A DNA stretch of 36,062 nt. Origin: F-183 sp036502165 (lineage in GTDB: Bacteria > Acidobacteriota > Terriglobia > Bryobacterales > Bryobacteraceae). Position numbers and translations under genes: made by a program. Of this stretch, positions 24,709-32,334 are shown piece after piece. Location: assembly GCA_036502165.1 (NCBI GenBank), contig DASXZC010000359.1, positions 1 to 36,062 on the forward strand, in the 5' to 3' direction. The notes under the pieces were generated by a model. That model was not told where the DNA came from and searched no databases. It was given only the letters and a program-made list of their open reading frames with translations. Numbering within the stretch: position 1 is the first letter of the stretch; each line of letters opens with the position of its first letter.

Positions 24709-26964
24709 ATGCCAAAATCATTACCTGAAGTCCTGCCTCCGGCTCTGAATCCGCTGCCGATGCAGCCCCAGATGCAACAGTGGATCGGTTCCTCTTCGAA
24801 CCAGGGCCCGATGTTTTCCTCATTCAACGGCGACCCCGAGCCCAGCGACTCGAGTCTCCCGCTAACCCACTACTTGTGGATCGTGCGGCGCCATCTATGG
24901 AAGATCGCCGCCTTCGTCGTCCTATGCACGATGGCTACCTTCGTCGTGACGAACCGGATGACGGCGGTCTATGAATCGACTACCACGATCGACATCGATC
25001 GCCAGGCGCCGTCCTCGATTGTCGGCGATGACAACGCACGCGCGGGCAGCAACCCCTTCGATTCCGATCAGTTCCTGGCGACGCAAATCAAGCTGCTGCA
25101 ATCCGATTCCGTGCTGCGCCCGGTAGTGACGCGCTACAACCTGCTCGAGCAGGAAGGCCAATTCAAAGATCTGCCATCGGAACGCAGGACGGTGATTGCC
25201 AATTCGCCGATCATTCTAAAGAACCTGAAGGTGGTGCGTCCGCCGAACACCTATCTGTTGCTGGTCAGCTACCGTTCGCCCGATTCGCGGCTGGCGGCGA
25301 ATGTCGCCAATGAAGTCGCAAATTCGTACCTCCAGCATACCTACACGTTGCGGATTAAATCGTCGGCGAGTCTGTCGACGTTCGTCGAACGGCAGATCGA
25401 GGATTTGAAAGCCAAGATGGAACGCTCGTCACAGCGGCAGGCGCAGTTCGAGCGAGAGTTGAACGTCATCAATCCCGAAGAGAAGACGAGCATCCTGTCA
25501 TCGCGGCTGCTGCAACTGAACACGGAGTACACCAATGCGCAAGCGGACCGCGTGCGCAAGGAATCGCAATACAACTCGATGAAGAGCGGCAGCCTCGAAG
25601 CGGCGCAGATCTCGAGCCAGGGCGAGGCGCTGATCAAGTTGAGCGAAAAGGTGAACGAATCGCTGCAGCGGCTGGCAATTGTGAAGGCTACGTATGGCGT
25701 CAACCATCCGGAATACAAGAAGGTCGCGTACGATGTCGCGGAGATGCAGCATCAATTCGTCGACCTGCGCCGCAATATTGCGGGCCGGATTGAAGCCGAT
25801 TACAACCAGGCGAGAAATCGCGAAGTGATGCTGAAGCACTCGGTCGAGGAGACAAAGAACGAATTTGACAGCCTCAACACCCGCAGTTTCCAATATCAGC
25901 AATTGAAGCGCGAAGCCGAAGGCGATAAGAAGCTCTATGACGAATTGAACCGGAAGATCCAGGAAGCGGGCATCAATGCCGGATTCCAGAACAACAGCAC
26001 GATCCGGATCGCCGACGAAGCGCGGGCCGGAGCGAAGCCAGTGTTCCCGAGCATGCGCCTGAACCTGCTGGTCGCCATGCTGTTTGCGAGCCTGCTCGGC
26101 ATAGGCGCGGCCGTCCTGACAGACATGCTCGACAATACGGTCCGCGATCCGGAGCAGGTCAGCCGCACGCTCAATACGGATGTTGTTGGAACGTTGCCCG
26201 CAGTCAAAGATATCAAGGGACTGATCGGCAACTCCGCGCTCCCCGGCGTTAACGGACTCGTGAAGTACACCGGCACGGAGGCCCGCAACGGATACAAGGC
26301 GATCTCCACGTACGAGGAATCGATCCGTACCCTGCGCAACTCGATTCTGCTGGGAGATTTCGACCGCCGGCTCCGGTCGCTGCTCGTCACGAGCGCGACT
26401 CCCGGCGAAGGCAAGACGACGACTGCGGTGCACCTGGCCGTCGCGCATAGCGACCAGCGCAAGCGGACTCTCATCATCGATTGCGACCTCCGCCGCCCGT
26501 CTGTCCACCAGAAGCTGAACATCCATCCCACGCAAGGACTCTCGAACGTCCTGACCGATGAGGTTGGATGGCGCGACGTCATCATGAAGCTCGATCGCCA
26601 TCCGGACCTCGATATCATCGCGGCCGGACCGCCGTCACGGCGCGCCTCCGATCTGATTGGAGGGCGGATGGTGGAACTTCTTGAGGAGGCTTCGAAGGAG
26701 TATGACTTGATCATCGTCGATTCCCCGCCGCTCCTTGGATTCGCAGAGCCTCTACAGATGGCAACTGCGGCGGACGGCGTAATCGTGGTGACGAAAGCCG
26801 GTCAAACCAGCCGCAAGGCGGTGGGCACGGTGATCAACACTCTGACTCGTCTACGGGCGAACGTTGTTGGCGTCGTTCTCAATCAAGTTAAGAAGGACAT
26901 GAGCGACAGCTACTACTATTACGGCTACTATCGCAAATATTACAGCACCGGCGATATCGGCTGA
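24709..26964 (+). CDS. Polysaccharide co-polymerase and BY-type tyrosine kinase, Wzc-like
   Basis: A 751-residue inner-membrane protein that sets chain length and regulates export. The N-terminal Wzz domain includes one membrane helix near residues 60-80. A long periplasmic coiled-coil region (about 190-420) and a second helix (about 448-468) follow. The cytoplasmic BY-kinase has Walker A PGEGKTT at 565-571, Walker A' with Asp591 and Asp593, and Walker B ending in Asp671. The C-terminal tyrosine cluster (YYYYGYYRKYY, 735-745) is the autophosphorylation tail. Glycosyltransferase and polymerase genes are absent, so the pair may serve a locus elsewhere. Confidence 0.93.
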   Translation: MPKSLPEVLPPALNPLPMQPQMQQWIGSSSNQGPMFSSFNGDPEPSDSSLPLTHYLWIVRRHLWKIAAFVVLCTMATFVVTNRMTAVYESTTTIDIDRQAPSSIVGDDNARAGSNPFDSDQFLATQIKLLQSDSVLRPVVTRYNLLEQEGQFKDLPSERRTVIANSPIILKNLKVVRPPNTYLLLVSYRSPDSRLAANVANEVANSYLQHTYTLRIKSSASLSTFVERQIEDLKAKMERSSQRQAQFERELNVINPEEKTSILSSRLLQLNTEYTNAQADRVRKESQYNSMKSGSLEAAQISSQGEALIKLSEKVNESLQRLAIVKATYGVNHPEYKKVAYDVAEMQHQFVDLRRNIAGRIEADYNQARNREVMLKHSVEETKNEFDSLNTRSFQYQQLKREAEGDKKLYDELNRKIQEAGINAGFQNNSTIRIADEARAGAKPVFPSMRLNLLVAMLFASLLGIGAAVLTDMLDNTVRDPEQVSRTLNTDVVGTLPAVKDIKGLIGNSALPGVNGLVKYTGTEARNGYKAISTYEESIRTLRNSILLGDFDRRLRSLLVTSATPGEGKTTTAVHLAVAHSDQRKRTLIIDCDLRRPSVHQKLNIHPTQGLSNVLTDEVGWRDVIMKLDRHPDLDIIAAGPPSRRASDLIGGRMVELLEEASKEYDLIIVDSPPLLGFAEPLQMATAADGVIVVTKAGQTSRKAVGTVINTLTRLRANVVGVVLNQVKKDMSDSYYYYGYYRKYYSTGDIG

Positions 26965-26981
26965 TCCCGCGGGGGATCAGC
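26960..26981. terminator. Hairpin spanning both stop codons of convergent genes
   Basis: GCTGATCCC at 26960-26968 and GGGATCAGC at 26973-26981 form a perfect 9-bp stem with a 4-base loop. The stem contains the kinase TGA (26962-26964) and, on the other strand, the stop of the convergent gene (26977-26979). It probably works as a bidirectional terminator, although no U-tract follows on either side. Confidence 0.6.
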
Positions 26982-27384
26982 AGCCCGCCGCGACACAAAC
27001 TTCGATCCCCGAGTCGCCGAGTTCATCGGCGACTTCGGGGTTCGAACAGATCCACCGCGCCGTAGCCTGGTCGCGGAACAGCAGCACTCGTCGTGCAGTG
27101 TTGCCGAGGACGTTGGCCGCGTAGTTGAGCTTCAGGATGTCGAACATCGTGATCCGCTCCTGTTCCTGGGTCACGGGACCAACCTCCGCGTATACCTGGC
27201 AGAGCACCGCTGGAGAGGCTGAAAATCCATCGATTTCGAGATAACCACCGCTTGGCAGAGGCAGGCTTTTCGGGTTCAGCCGCGCTCCCAAATGATCGCC
27301 GAAGGACCGCAGCATGGCCGCCTCGGTTTTCTCGCGAACGAGCGTCGCATCGAGCATTTCCACGGGATTCTTCGAAGGTTGCAT
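26977..27384 (-). CDS. Uncharacterised small protein, possible PD-(D/E)XK-like fold
   Basis: A 135-residue soluble protein that I do not recognise by name. The core YLEIDGF (48-54) followed by LCQVYAEVGP (61-70) and DILKLNY (82-88) resembles the E/D...(E/Q)xV strand pairs of orphan nuclease-like families. The C-terminal SGIEVCVA is a typical last strand. The usual active-site E/K pair is not clear (Gln63 in the second motif), so enzymatic activity is doubtful. It is convergent with the wzc-like gene and shares the stop-codon hairpin. Confidence 0.65.
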   Translation of the reverse strand: MQPSKNPVEMLDATLVREKTEAAMLRSFGDHLGARLNPKSLPLPSGGYLEIDGFSASPAVLCQVYAEVGPVTQEQERITMFDILKLNYAANVLGNTARRVLLFRDQATARWICSNPEVADELGDSGIEVCVAAGC

Positions 27385-27412
27385 AGCGATAGTATCGGCT
27401 CAAGCGGTCTGA

Positions 27413-27436
27413 ACCTGTACTTATTTCTCAACAGGT
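27413..27436. promoter_or_regulatory. Inverted repeat between divergent genes
   Basis: ACCTGT (27413-27418) and ACAGGT (27431-27436) form a perfect 6-base inverted repeat separated by 12 AT-rich bases. It lies in the 123-base divergent spacer between the small minus-strand gene and the radical SAM gene. The layout suits an operator for a dimeric regulator. Confidence 0.35.
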
Positions 27437-27507
27437 AAATCACCTACCCACCCTAGGGAGTCCGGAATCGGCGAAAATGGGAAGATGACGCTCGGGAGCA
27501 CGAACGA

Positions 27508-28914
27508 ATGATTGCCTTCGTCAGGCCCAGCGCGCCGCTCAACCGGTACATCCAAAATGTGCCGCTGAACTACGTGCATCTGGCCGCGTACCTCCGCGAG
27601 CATGGTTACGAGGCGCCATTGATCCTCGACGAGATTTTCGACGACGTGACGCCCGAAGCGGTCGACCGTACGATTCGCGAACGGAAAATCGAAGTCGTGG
27701 GAATCGGCTGCATGACTTGCGAGTTGCCGCAAGCGATCGCCGAAGCAAAACGGCTGAAAGCGGCGCATCCTGAATTAAAGGTCGTCTTCGGCGGGCCGCA
27801 TCCATCCGGCGACCCCGAAGAATGCCTACGCACGGGCGCCGTCGACTACGTCATCGTTGGCGAAGGCGAAATCGCATTGGTCGCCTTGCTCGATGCCATT
27901 CGCAACGGACGCGACACTACCCAAATCCCCGGGGTTTGGACGATCCGTGAGGATCGCGTCATCGCGGGAGGCCGCGCGCCGGTCCCCGAAATTGAGGCAC
28001 TCCCCCGACCGGCCTTCGACCTGCTCGATCTCGAGCGCTACTTCGAGCTCGATTCGCCGTGGCACTTTCCCAAGTCGCGCCGTGCCGTTCAGTTCATTAC
28101 CGAGCGCGGATGCCCGTACCAGTGCTCGTACTGTCACGACATCCACACGAAGAAGTTCCGCGCACTCTCGCCGGAAGCCGTGCTCGATCAGATGGAATGG
28201 CTCGTTCGCACGTATGGTGTTCGCGAGTTCATGATCGTCGACGACATCTTCAACTTCAACCTCGAACGTGCGAAGACGATCTGCCGCGGCATCGTTGACC
28301 GCAAGCTGGCCGTCCATTTGCAATTCCCGAACGGCGTCCGCGGCGACCGCTTCGATGAGGAGCTAACGGCCTTGATGAAACACGCCGGCACGCACTACAT
28401 GGCCATCGCGATCGAGACCGTGTCCACGAAATTCCAGAAGCTGGTGCGCAAAAACTTGAAGATCGATCGCGCCCGCCAGGCGCTCACCTGGGCACGCTCG
28501 AACGGCATCGAAGTCAGCGGATTTTTCATGATCGGCTTCCCCGGCGAGAGCTTGGCGGAGGTCCGCGAGACGCTCGATTTCGCCTTGAGCGAGCCCTTCG
28601 ATTCGGTATTCGTTTCGATTGTGGCGCCGTTCAAAGGAACGAAGCTGCGGGACGATATGGAGTCCGGCAAATTCGGCGAGATGACCGAGCAAGGCGTGGC
28701 GGCGCTGAACGAATTGTTCCCGATCGTTCACAACCAGGCGCTCCCGCACGAACTCCTGTTGAAACTACAGCGAGAGTGTTACTGGAAGTTCTACCGCAGG
28801 CCGCGCGCGATCTTTCTGTTGACTCGGAAGCTGACGAACCTGCGCAATGTGAAGAAACTCGCGCGAGCCGTAACGCGCCGCGTCATGGACCGCCGCGAAG
28901 TCAGCGTCAATTAA
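27508..28914 (+). CDS. Radical SAM protein with N-terminal B12-binding-like domain
   Basis: A 468-residue enzyme. Residues 1-140 form a Rossmann domain like those that bind cobalamin, with VVFGGPHPS at 92-100, but without the DxHxxG cobalt-ligand motif, so B12 may not be coordinated by His. The radical SAM core has Cys202, Cys206 and Cys209 (CPYQCSYC) for the 4Fe-4S cluster. A C-terminal helical part ends at 468. Related proteins act in methylation, ring formation or anaerobic cyclisation; the substrate here is unknown. The ~100 C-terminal codons are repeated several times in the downstream array. Confidence 0.88.
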   Translation: MIAFVRPSAPLNRYIQNVPLNYVHLAAYLREHGYEAPLILDEIFDDVTPEAVDRTIRERKIEVVGIGCMTCELPQAIAEAKRLKAAHPELKVVFGGPHPSGDPEECLRTGAVDYVIVGEGEIALVALLDAIRNGRDTTQIPGVWTIREDRVIAGGRAPVPEIEALPRPAFDLLDLERYFELDSPWHFPKSRRAVQFITERGCPYQCSYCHDIHTKKFRALSPEAVLDQMEWLVRTYGVREFMIVDDIFNFNLERAKTICRGIVDRKLAVHLQFPNGVRGDRFDEELTALMKHAGTHYMAIAIETVSTKFQKLVRKNLKIDRARQALTWARSNGIEVSGFFMIGFPGESLAEVRETLDFALSEPFDSVFVSIVAPFKGTKLRDDMESGKFGEMTEQGVAALNELFPIVHNQALPHELLLKLQRECYWKFYRRPRAIFLLTRKLTNLRNVKKLARAVTRRVMDRREVSVN

Positions 28915-28973
28915 TTCTCGAGGTAGCCCCACGCGTTTGCCCGCTTTGTGGCCGTGAGGGATACGGCGACTAA

Positions 28974-29314
28974 GCCCTTCGAATCGGTACACGTGTCCAT
29001 TGTGGCGCCATTCGAAGGAACCAAGCTGCGGGACGATATGGAGTACGAAAATTGGTGGCGGCGCTGAACGAATTGTTCCCGATCGTTCACAACCAAGGCG
29101 CTCCCGCACGAGCTCCTTTTGAAGCTACAGCCCGAATGTTATTGGACGTTCTACGGCAGGCCGCCGCGCTCGATCTTTCTGTTTACCCGGAAGTTGACGA
29201 ACCTGCGCAACGTGAAGAAACTGGCGCGTCGTAGCGAGACGTCATGGACCGTCGCGGTCAGCGCGAATTAATTCTCGAGGGGCCGTGTCGTGCGCGCTGC
29301 CTGTTTGTGGCTGC
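28974..29314 (+). repeat. Array copy 2 of the radical SAM gene 3' end
   Basis: Begins GCCCTTCGAATCGG (intact gene at 28593) and runs through AAGCTGCGGGACGATATGGA, CGAATTGTTCCCGATCGTTC and the end motif AATTAATTCTCGAGG. Insertions and deletions break the frame. Most differences in the colinear part are third-position changes (GAA/GAG, CTG/CTT, AAA/AAG, TAC/TAT, AAT/AAC). Confidence 0.9.
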
Positions 29315-29963
29315 GCCCTTCGATTCGATTGTGGCGCCCTTCAAAGTAACGAAGCTGCGGGACGATATGGAGTCCTGCAAATTCGGCGAGATGACCGAGC
29401 AAGGGGTGTCGGCGCTCAACGAATTGTTCCCGATCGTTCACAACCAGGCGGTCCCGCACGAGCTCCTTTTGAAGCTTCAGCGCGAATGTTATTGGACGTT
29501 CTACGGCAGGCCGCCGCGCGCGATCTTTCTGTTGACACGGAAGTTCACGCACCTGCGCAACGTGAAGAAACTGGCGCGCCATAGCGCGACGTCATTCACC
29601 GTCGCGGGTCACTGCGAATTAATTCGCGAGGGGCCATGTCGTGCGCGCTGCCTGTTTGTGGCTGCGCCCTTCGATTCGGTGTTCGTGCCGATTGTGGCGC
29701 CCTTCAAAGGAACGAAGCTGCGGGACGATATGCAGTCCCGCAAATTCGGCGAAATGACCGCACAAGGCGTAGCGGCGCTCAACCAATTGTTCCTGATAGG
29801 CCTCCCGCACGACCTCCTGTTGAAGCTACAGTGCGAGTGTTGTTGGAAGTTCTACCGCAGGCCCCGCGCGATCTTTCGGTTGACGCGCAAGCACCTGCGA
29901 AACGTGAAACAACTGGCTCGAGCCGTAACGCGTCGCGGCATGACCGCCGCGAAGTCAGCGTAA
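29244..29963 (+). other. Open frame spanning array copies 3 and 4
   Basis: A 239-codon frame encodes two fused versions of the radical SAM C-terminus. Each holds a KLRDDM.S.KFGEMT.QGV block and an LLLKLQ.EC.W.FY block, linked by REGPCRARCLFVAAPFDS. That segment is non-coding tail in the other units. It lacks the catalytic core and any clear ribosome site. It is probably chance read-through of decaying copies, but it could be a nascent gene. Confidence 0.3.
29315..29665 (+). repeat. Array copy 3 of the radical SAM gene 3' end
   Basis: A 351-base copy with all landmarks of copy 2. It ends with AATTAATTCGCGAGG and the tail TGCGCGCTGCCTGTTTGTGG, shared with copy 2. The coding frame is open and continues into copy 4 because the original stop is bypassed by a frameshift in the AGCGCGACGTCATTCACC region. 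Confidence 0.9.
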
Positions 29964-30055
29964 ATTAATTCACGAGGAGCTTGGTCCCACGCGCTGCCTG
30001 TTTGTGTCCGCGAATGATCCGGCGACATCCTACGACTCATGCACTATCCTGAGCG
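29666..30055 (+). repeat. Array copy 4 of the radical SAM gene 3' end
   Basis: Starts GCCCTTCGATTCGGTGTTCG, keeps most of the 3' coding region with small deletions near CCTGATAGG, and ends GTAAATTAATTCACGAGGAG with a longer tail. The tail's GAGCGAGCCCC leads straight into copy 5. Confidence 0.9.
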
Positions 30056-30405
30056 AGCCCCTTCGAGTCGGTGTTCGTGTCCACTGTGTCGCCACCCATG
30101 GCGGGGCTCAACGAATTGGTCCCAAGCGTCCACAATCAAGCCATCCAACACGACCTCCCGTTAAACGGATAGCGCTAATGTTATTGGAAGTTTTCCCGGA
30201 GGCCGCGCGCTATCTTTCTGTTGACCCGGAAGTTGAGGAACCTGCGCAACGTGAAGAGACTGGCACGCGCCGTAGCGCGCCGCGTCATGGACCGCCGCGA
30301 AGTCAGCGTCAATTAATTCTCGAGGGGGGGCAGGTCCCACGTGTTGCTTGTTTGTCGCCGCGCGTGATCCGCGACGCCCTGCGAGTACTGCACTATCCTG
30401 AACGA
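30056..30405 (+). repeat. Array copy 5 of the radical SAM gene 3' end
   Basis: Opens GCCCCTTCGAGTCGGTGTTC, lacks the KLRDDMES-coding part, and retains CTATCTTTCTGTTGACCCGG, CTGCGCAACGTGAAGA and GAAGTCAGCGTCAATTAATT. No long frame survives. Confidence 0.88.
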
Positions 30406-30437
30406 GTCCTTCGATTCGGTGTTCGTGTCCATTGTGG
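30406..30437 (+). repeat. Truncated array copy 6
   Basis: Only TCCTTCGATTCGGTGTTCGT and GTCCATTGTGGCG remain before homology ends in unrelated sequence. Confidence 0.7.
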
Positions 30438-31339
30438 CGTTCGACCCGCGGACGCGGAGCGAACGTTCAAATTTTGTTGTAAAGGACGTTGGCCCCAGGT
30501 GACCGCAAGGGTGTCCAACCTCTCGCCGCGCGGCTCGCTTAATTGTCAAGGAGCCCAACGCCCATCGATCGCGACGCGGAAGGCAAGCCTTAGAGTGGCT
30601 TCCGTTTGTATTTACCCGAGGGCGGTATCAAGAATCCACAGCGATTGAGGGCCATCAAGGTTTCCACGGAATTCCAGCTCGAAACTAAGTCTTAAATCGC
30701 ACTCGGATAGGATTCGTCAAACGTGATCGGCCTCGCTGACGCAGGATAGGGGGTCGACGATTAATTCGGCGTACGCCTGACTGAACTCAACGCTCTGTAT
30801 GTCGTCGGTGTTCAATCGAACGTGACGGTTTGAGCGCCTGCCCGCGCGCCCCTGGAAGGACAAAATGGCCCTCTCCAAATTGCTGCGGCTGCACCGCCAA
30901 GGCTCAGGAACAGCGCATCAACCGCGGGAACAGGAACTGGGGTTAGGTCCTTACGAAGGTCGCTCTTGGCGCTGCTTTCATCGCCACGCAACTCTCTGCA
31001 TCGATGCAATACGGGATCCTGATCGTCGAGCGGAGCTGTCCGCGAGGATCGCGTTCGTCTCGAACGGCATACTTCTCATCAATTGCCACAATCCTCGTCA
31101 CAGGGCCGGTATCTGCTTCGTCAAGCTTTGTCCGTTTTGCGGGTCGCCGCCGCTCAGCTCAGCGGCGCTAACGTGAGGTACGTATGGATGAGGAAGACTG
31201 TAACTTGAGGCAGTCTTCCAGGCACCTTCGAGCAGTTCATCCGATCTTTGTATCCCGACGTGCACGGAGCTCCAGTCGCGTGGCGATCTGCTCGCAGTGG
31301 GATCGCGTAAACTTCCACAGCGCTCTTCGCCGGCAGTCG
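30438..31339. other. Gene-poor stretch interrupting the repeat array
   Basis: About 900 bases with no convincing gene. A 103-codon frame at 30865-31176 ends with a zinc-ribbon-like LCPFCGSP but resembles no family I can name and has no good ribosome site. It may be a relic. Two hairpins are visible: CGCCGCT/AGCGGCG at 31148-31167, and a perfect 9-bp stem GGAAGACTG/CAGTCTTCC at 31192-31219 with a 10-base loop. Neither is followed by a T-tract. Confidence 0.4.
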
Positions 31340-31445
31340 GTTGCATCTTTCCCTATCTTCGCGTCACGAAGATTGCGCAACGTGAAGAACCTCGCGCAAG
31401 CTATAACGTCGTGTAATGTACCTCCGCGAAGTCAGCGTCAATTAA
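31340..31445 (+). repeat. Outlying array copy 7 of the radical SAM gene end
   Basis: CCTATCTTCGCGTCACGAAG, then TTGCGCAACGTGAAGAACCT and CGCGAAGTCAGCGTCAATTAA match the last ~100 bases of the radical SAM gene (from 28810). It lies ~900 bases beyond copy 6, showing that the array once reached, or was split toward, the dioxygenase gene. Confidence 0.85.
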
Positions 31446-31464
31446 CCGTACGCGACGCGAATTG

Positions 31465-32304
31465 TTAATCAGCCTCCACTCGAAATGTTCGCATGCTGAT
31501 CCCTCCATAACAGACCTCCTCGTAGATCTGCGTTACAGCTTCCCGCGGCTCTGCTACGGCGGCCGCGTACAGAAGGGGCACATAATGTTCCGGCGACGGG
31601 ACCGATAACAGCGCCGCTTGCCCGGCGTCCGCGAAACGCGATAGAGCACTGTAATTGCGGCTATCGACTTGCTTCTTGACCCAAGCGTCGAACTCCACTG
31701 CCCAATCGAACGGACGCGCATCGCCGCTCATGAATCGCGGCATGCTTTGCTTCAAATTGTGGACGATATTCCCGCTTCCTACAATCAAGACTCCACGGTC
31801 GCGCAATGGACTCAGCGCCCTCGCAAATTCGAAATGGAAATCAATCTTCCGCGCCCAGTCGAGCGACAGTTGAAAAACTGGAATGCGAGCCTCAGGAAAG
31901 ATGTGGCGCAGGACGGCCCACGCTCCATGGTCCAATCCCCATTCCTTAGTTTCGATCGCCGCTCCGCTCAACAACTGAGCGGTCGCACGCGCATATAGCG
32001 GCGCTCCCGGAGCCGGATATTGAATCCTGTACAATTCGTCGGCGAATCCGCCGAAATCGTGGATCGTCTCGGGCCGCTCGCCCGCTTGCACCTTGATTCC
32101 AGAGGTCAGCCAATGCGCGGAAATGACGAGAATCGCGCGCGGCGGTTCGTTCAAACCCTGAGCGATTTGGGCCAGCGCCCGGGTGAACGCATTGTCCGCA
32201 AGCGCGTTCGACGGACTGCCGTGGCCAATGAAAATCGCGGGCATCCGGGGACCCGGTGGAAGCTGGCTGAGGATGTTGTGCAGTTCCTGGGCGCTGAGGG
32301 CCAT
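31465..32304 (-). CDS. ygiD: LigB-type extradiol ring-cleavage dioxygenase (DODA/YgiD-like)
   Basis: A 279-residue metalloenzyme of the class III extradiol dioxygenase family, close to 4,5-DOPA dioxygenase/YgiD, which opens catechol rings. The expected histidines are present: His28 (GHGSP), His64 (SAHW), His126 (LDHG), His182 (GSGNIVHN) and His240. Length and motif order match the family. It stands alone on the minus strand, downstream of the TolB/TPR regulator gene (gap of 30 bases), so the two may be co-transcribed. Confidence 0.92.
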   Translation of the reverse strand: MALSAQELHNILSQLPPGPRMPAIFIGHGSPSNALADNAFTRALAQIAQGLNEPPRAILVISAHWLTSGIKVQAGERPETIHDFGGFADELYRIQYPAPGAPLYARATAQLLSGAAIETKEWGLDHGAWAVLRHIFPEARIPVFQLSLDWARKIDFHFEFARALSPLRDRGVLIVGSGNIVHNLKQSMPRFMSGDARPFDWAVEFDAWVKKQVDSRNYSALSRFADAGQAALLSVPSPEHYVPLLYAAAVAEPREAVTQIYEEVCYGGISMRTFRVEAD

Positions 32305-32334
32305 TCTATTTCTATCATGACAGCTTGCAAGCGA

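Noticed and set aside
27025..27060. A GGGTTCGAAC string resembling a tRNA T-arm
   Set aside because: It lies inside a coding frame, with no acceptor or anticodon stems around it.
28974..30437. CRISPR-like repeat array
   Set aside because: The units are long (about 350 bases), degenerate and clearly derived from a gene end. There are no short identical repeats with spacers and no cas genes.
30004..30648. A 214-codon open frame in array copy 5 and beyond
   Set aside because: It reads the radical SAM copies in the wrong frame and continues into unrelated DNA. No family resemblance or ribosome site.
30865..31176. A small frame with a CPFCG motif
   Set aside because: One Cys pair in a short frame is weak evidence, and there is no ribosome site or recognisable family. 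It is only mentioned in the spacer entry.
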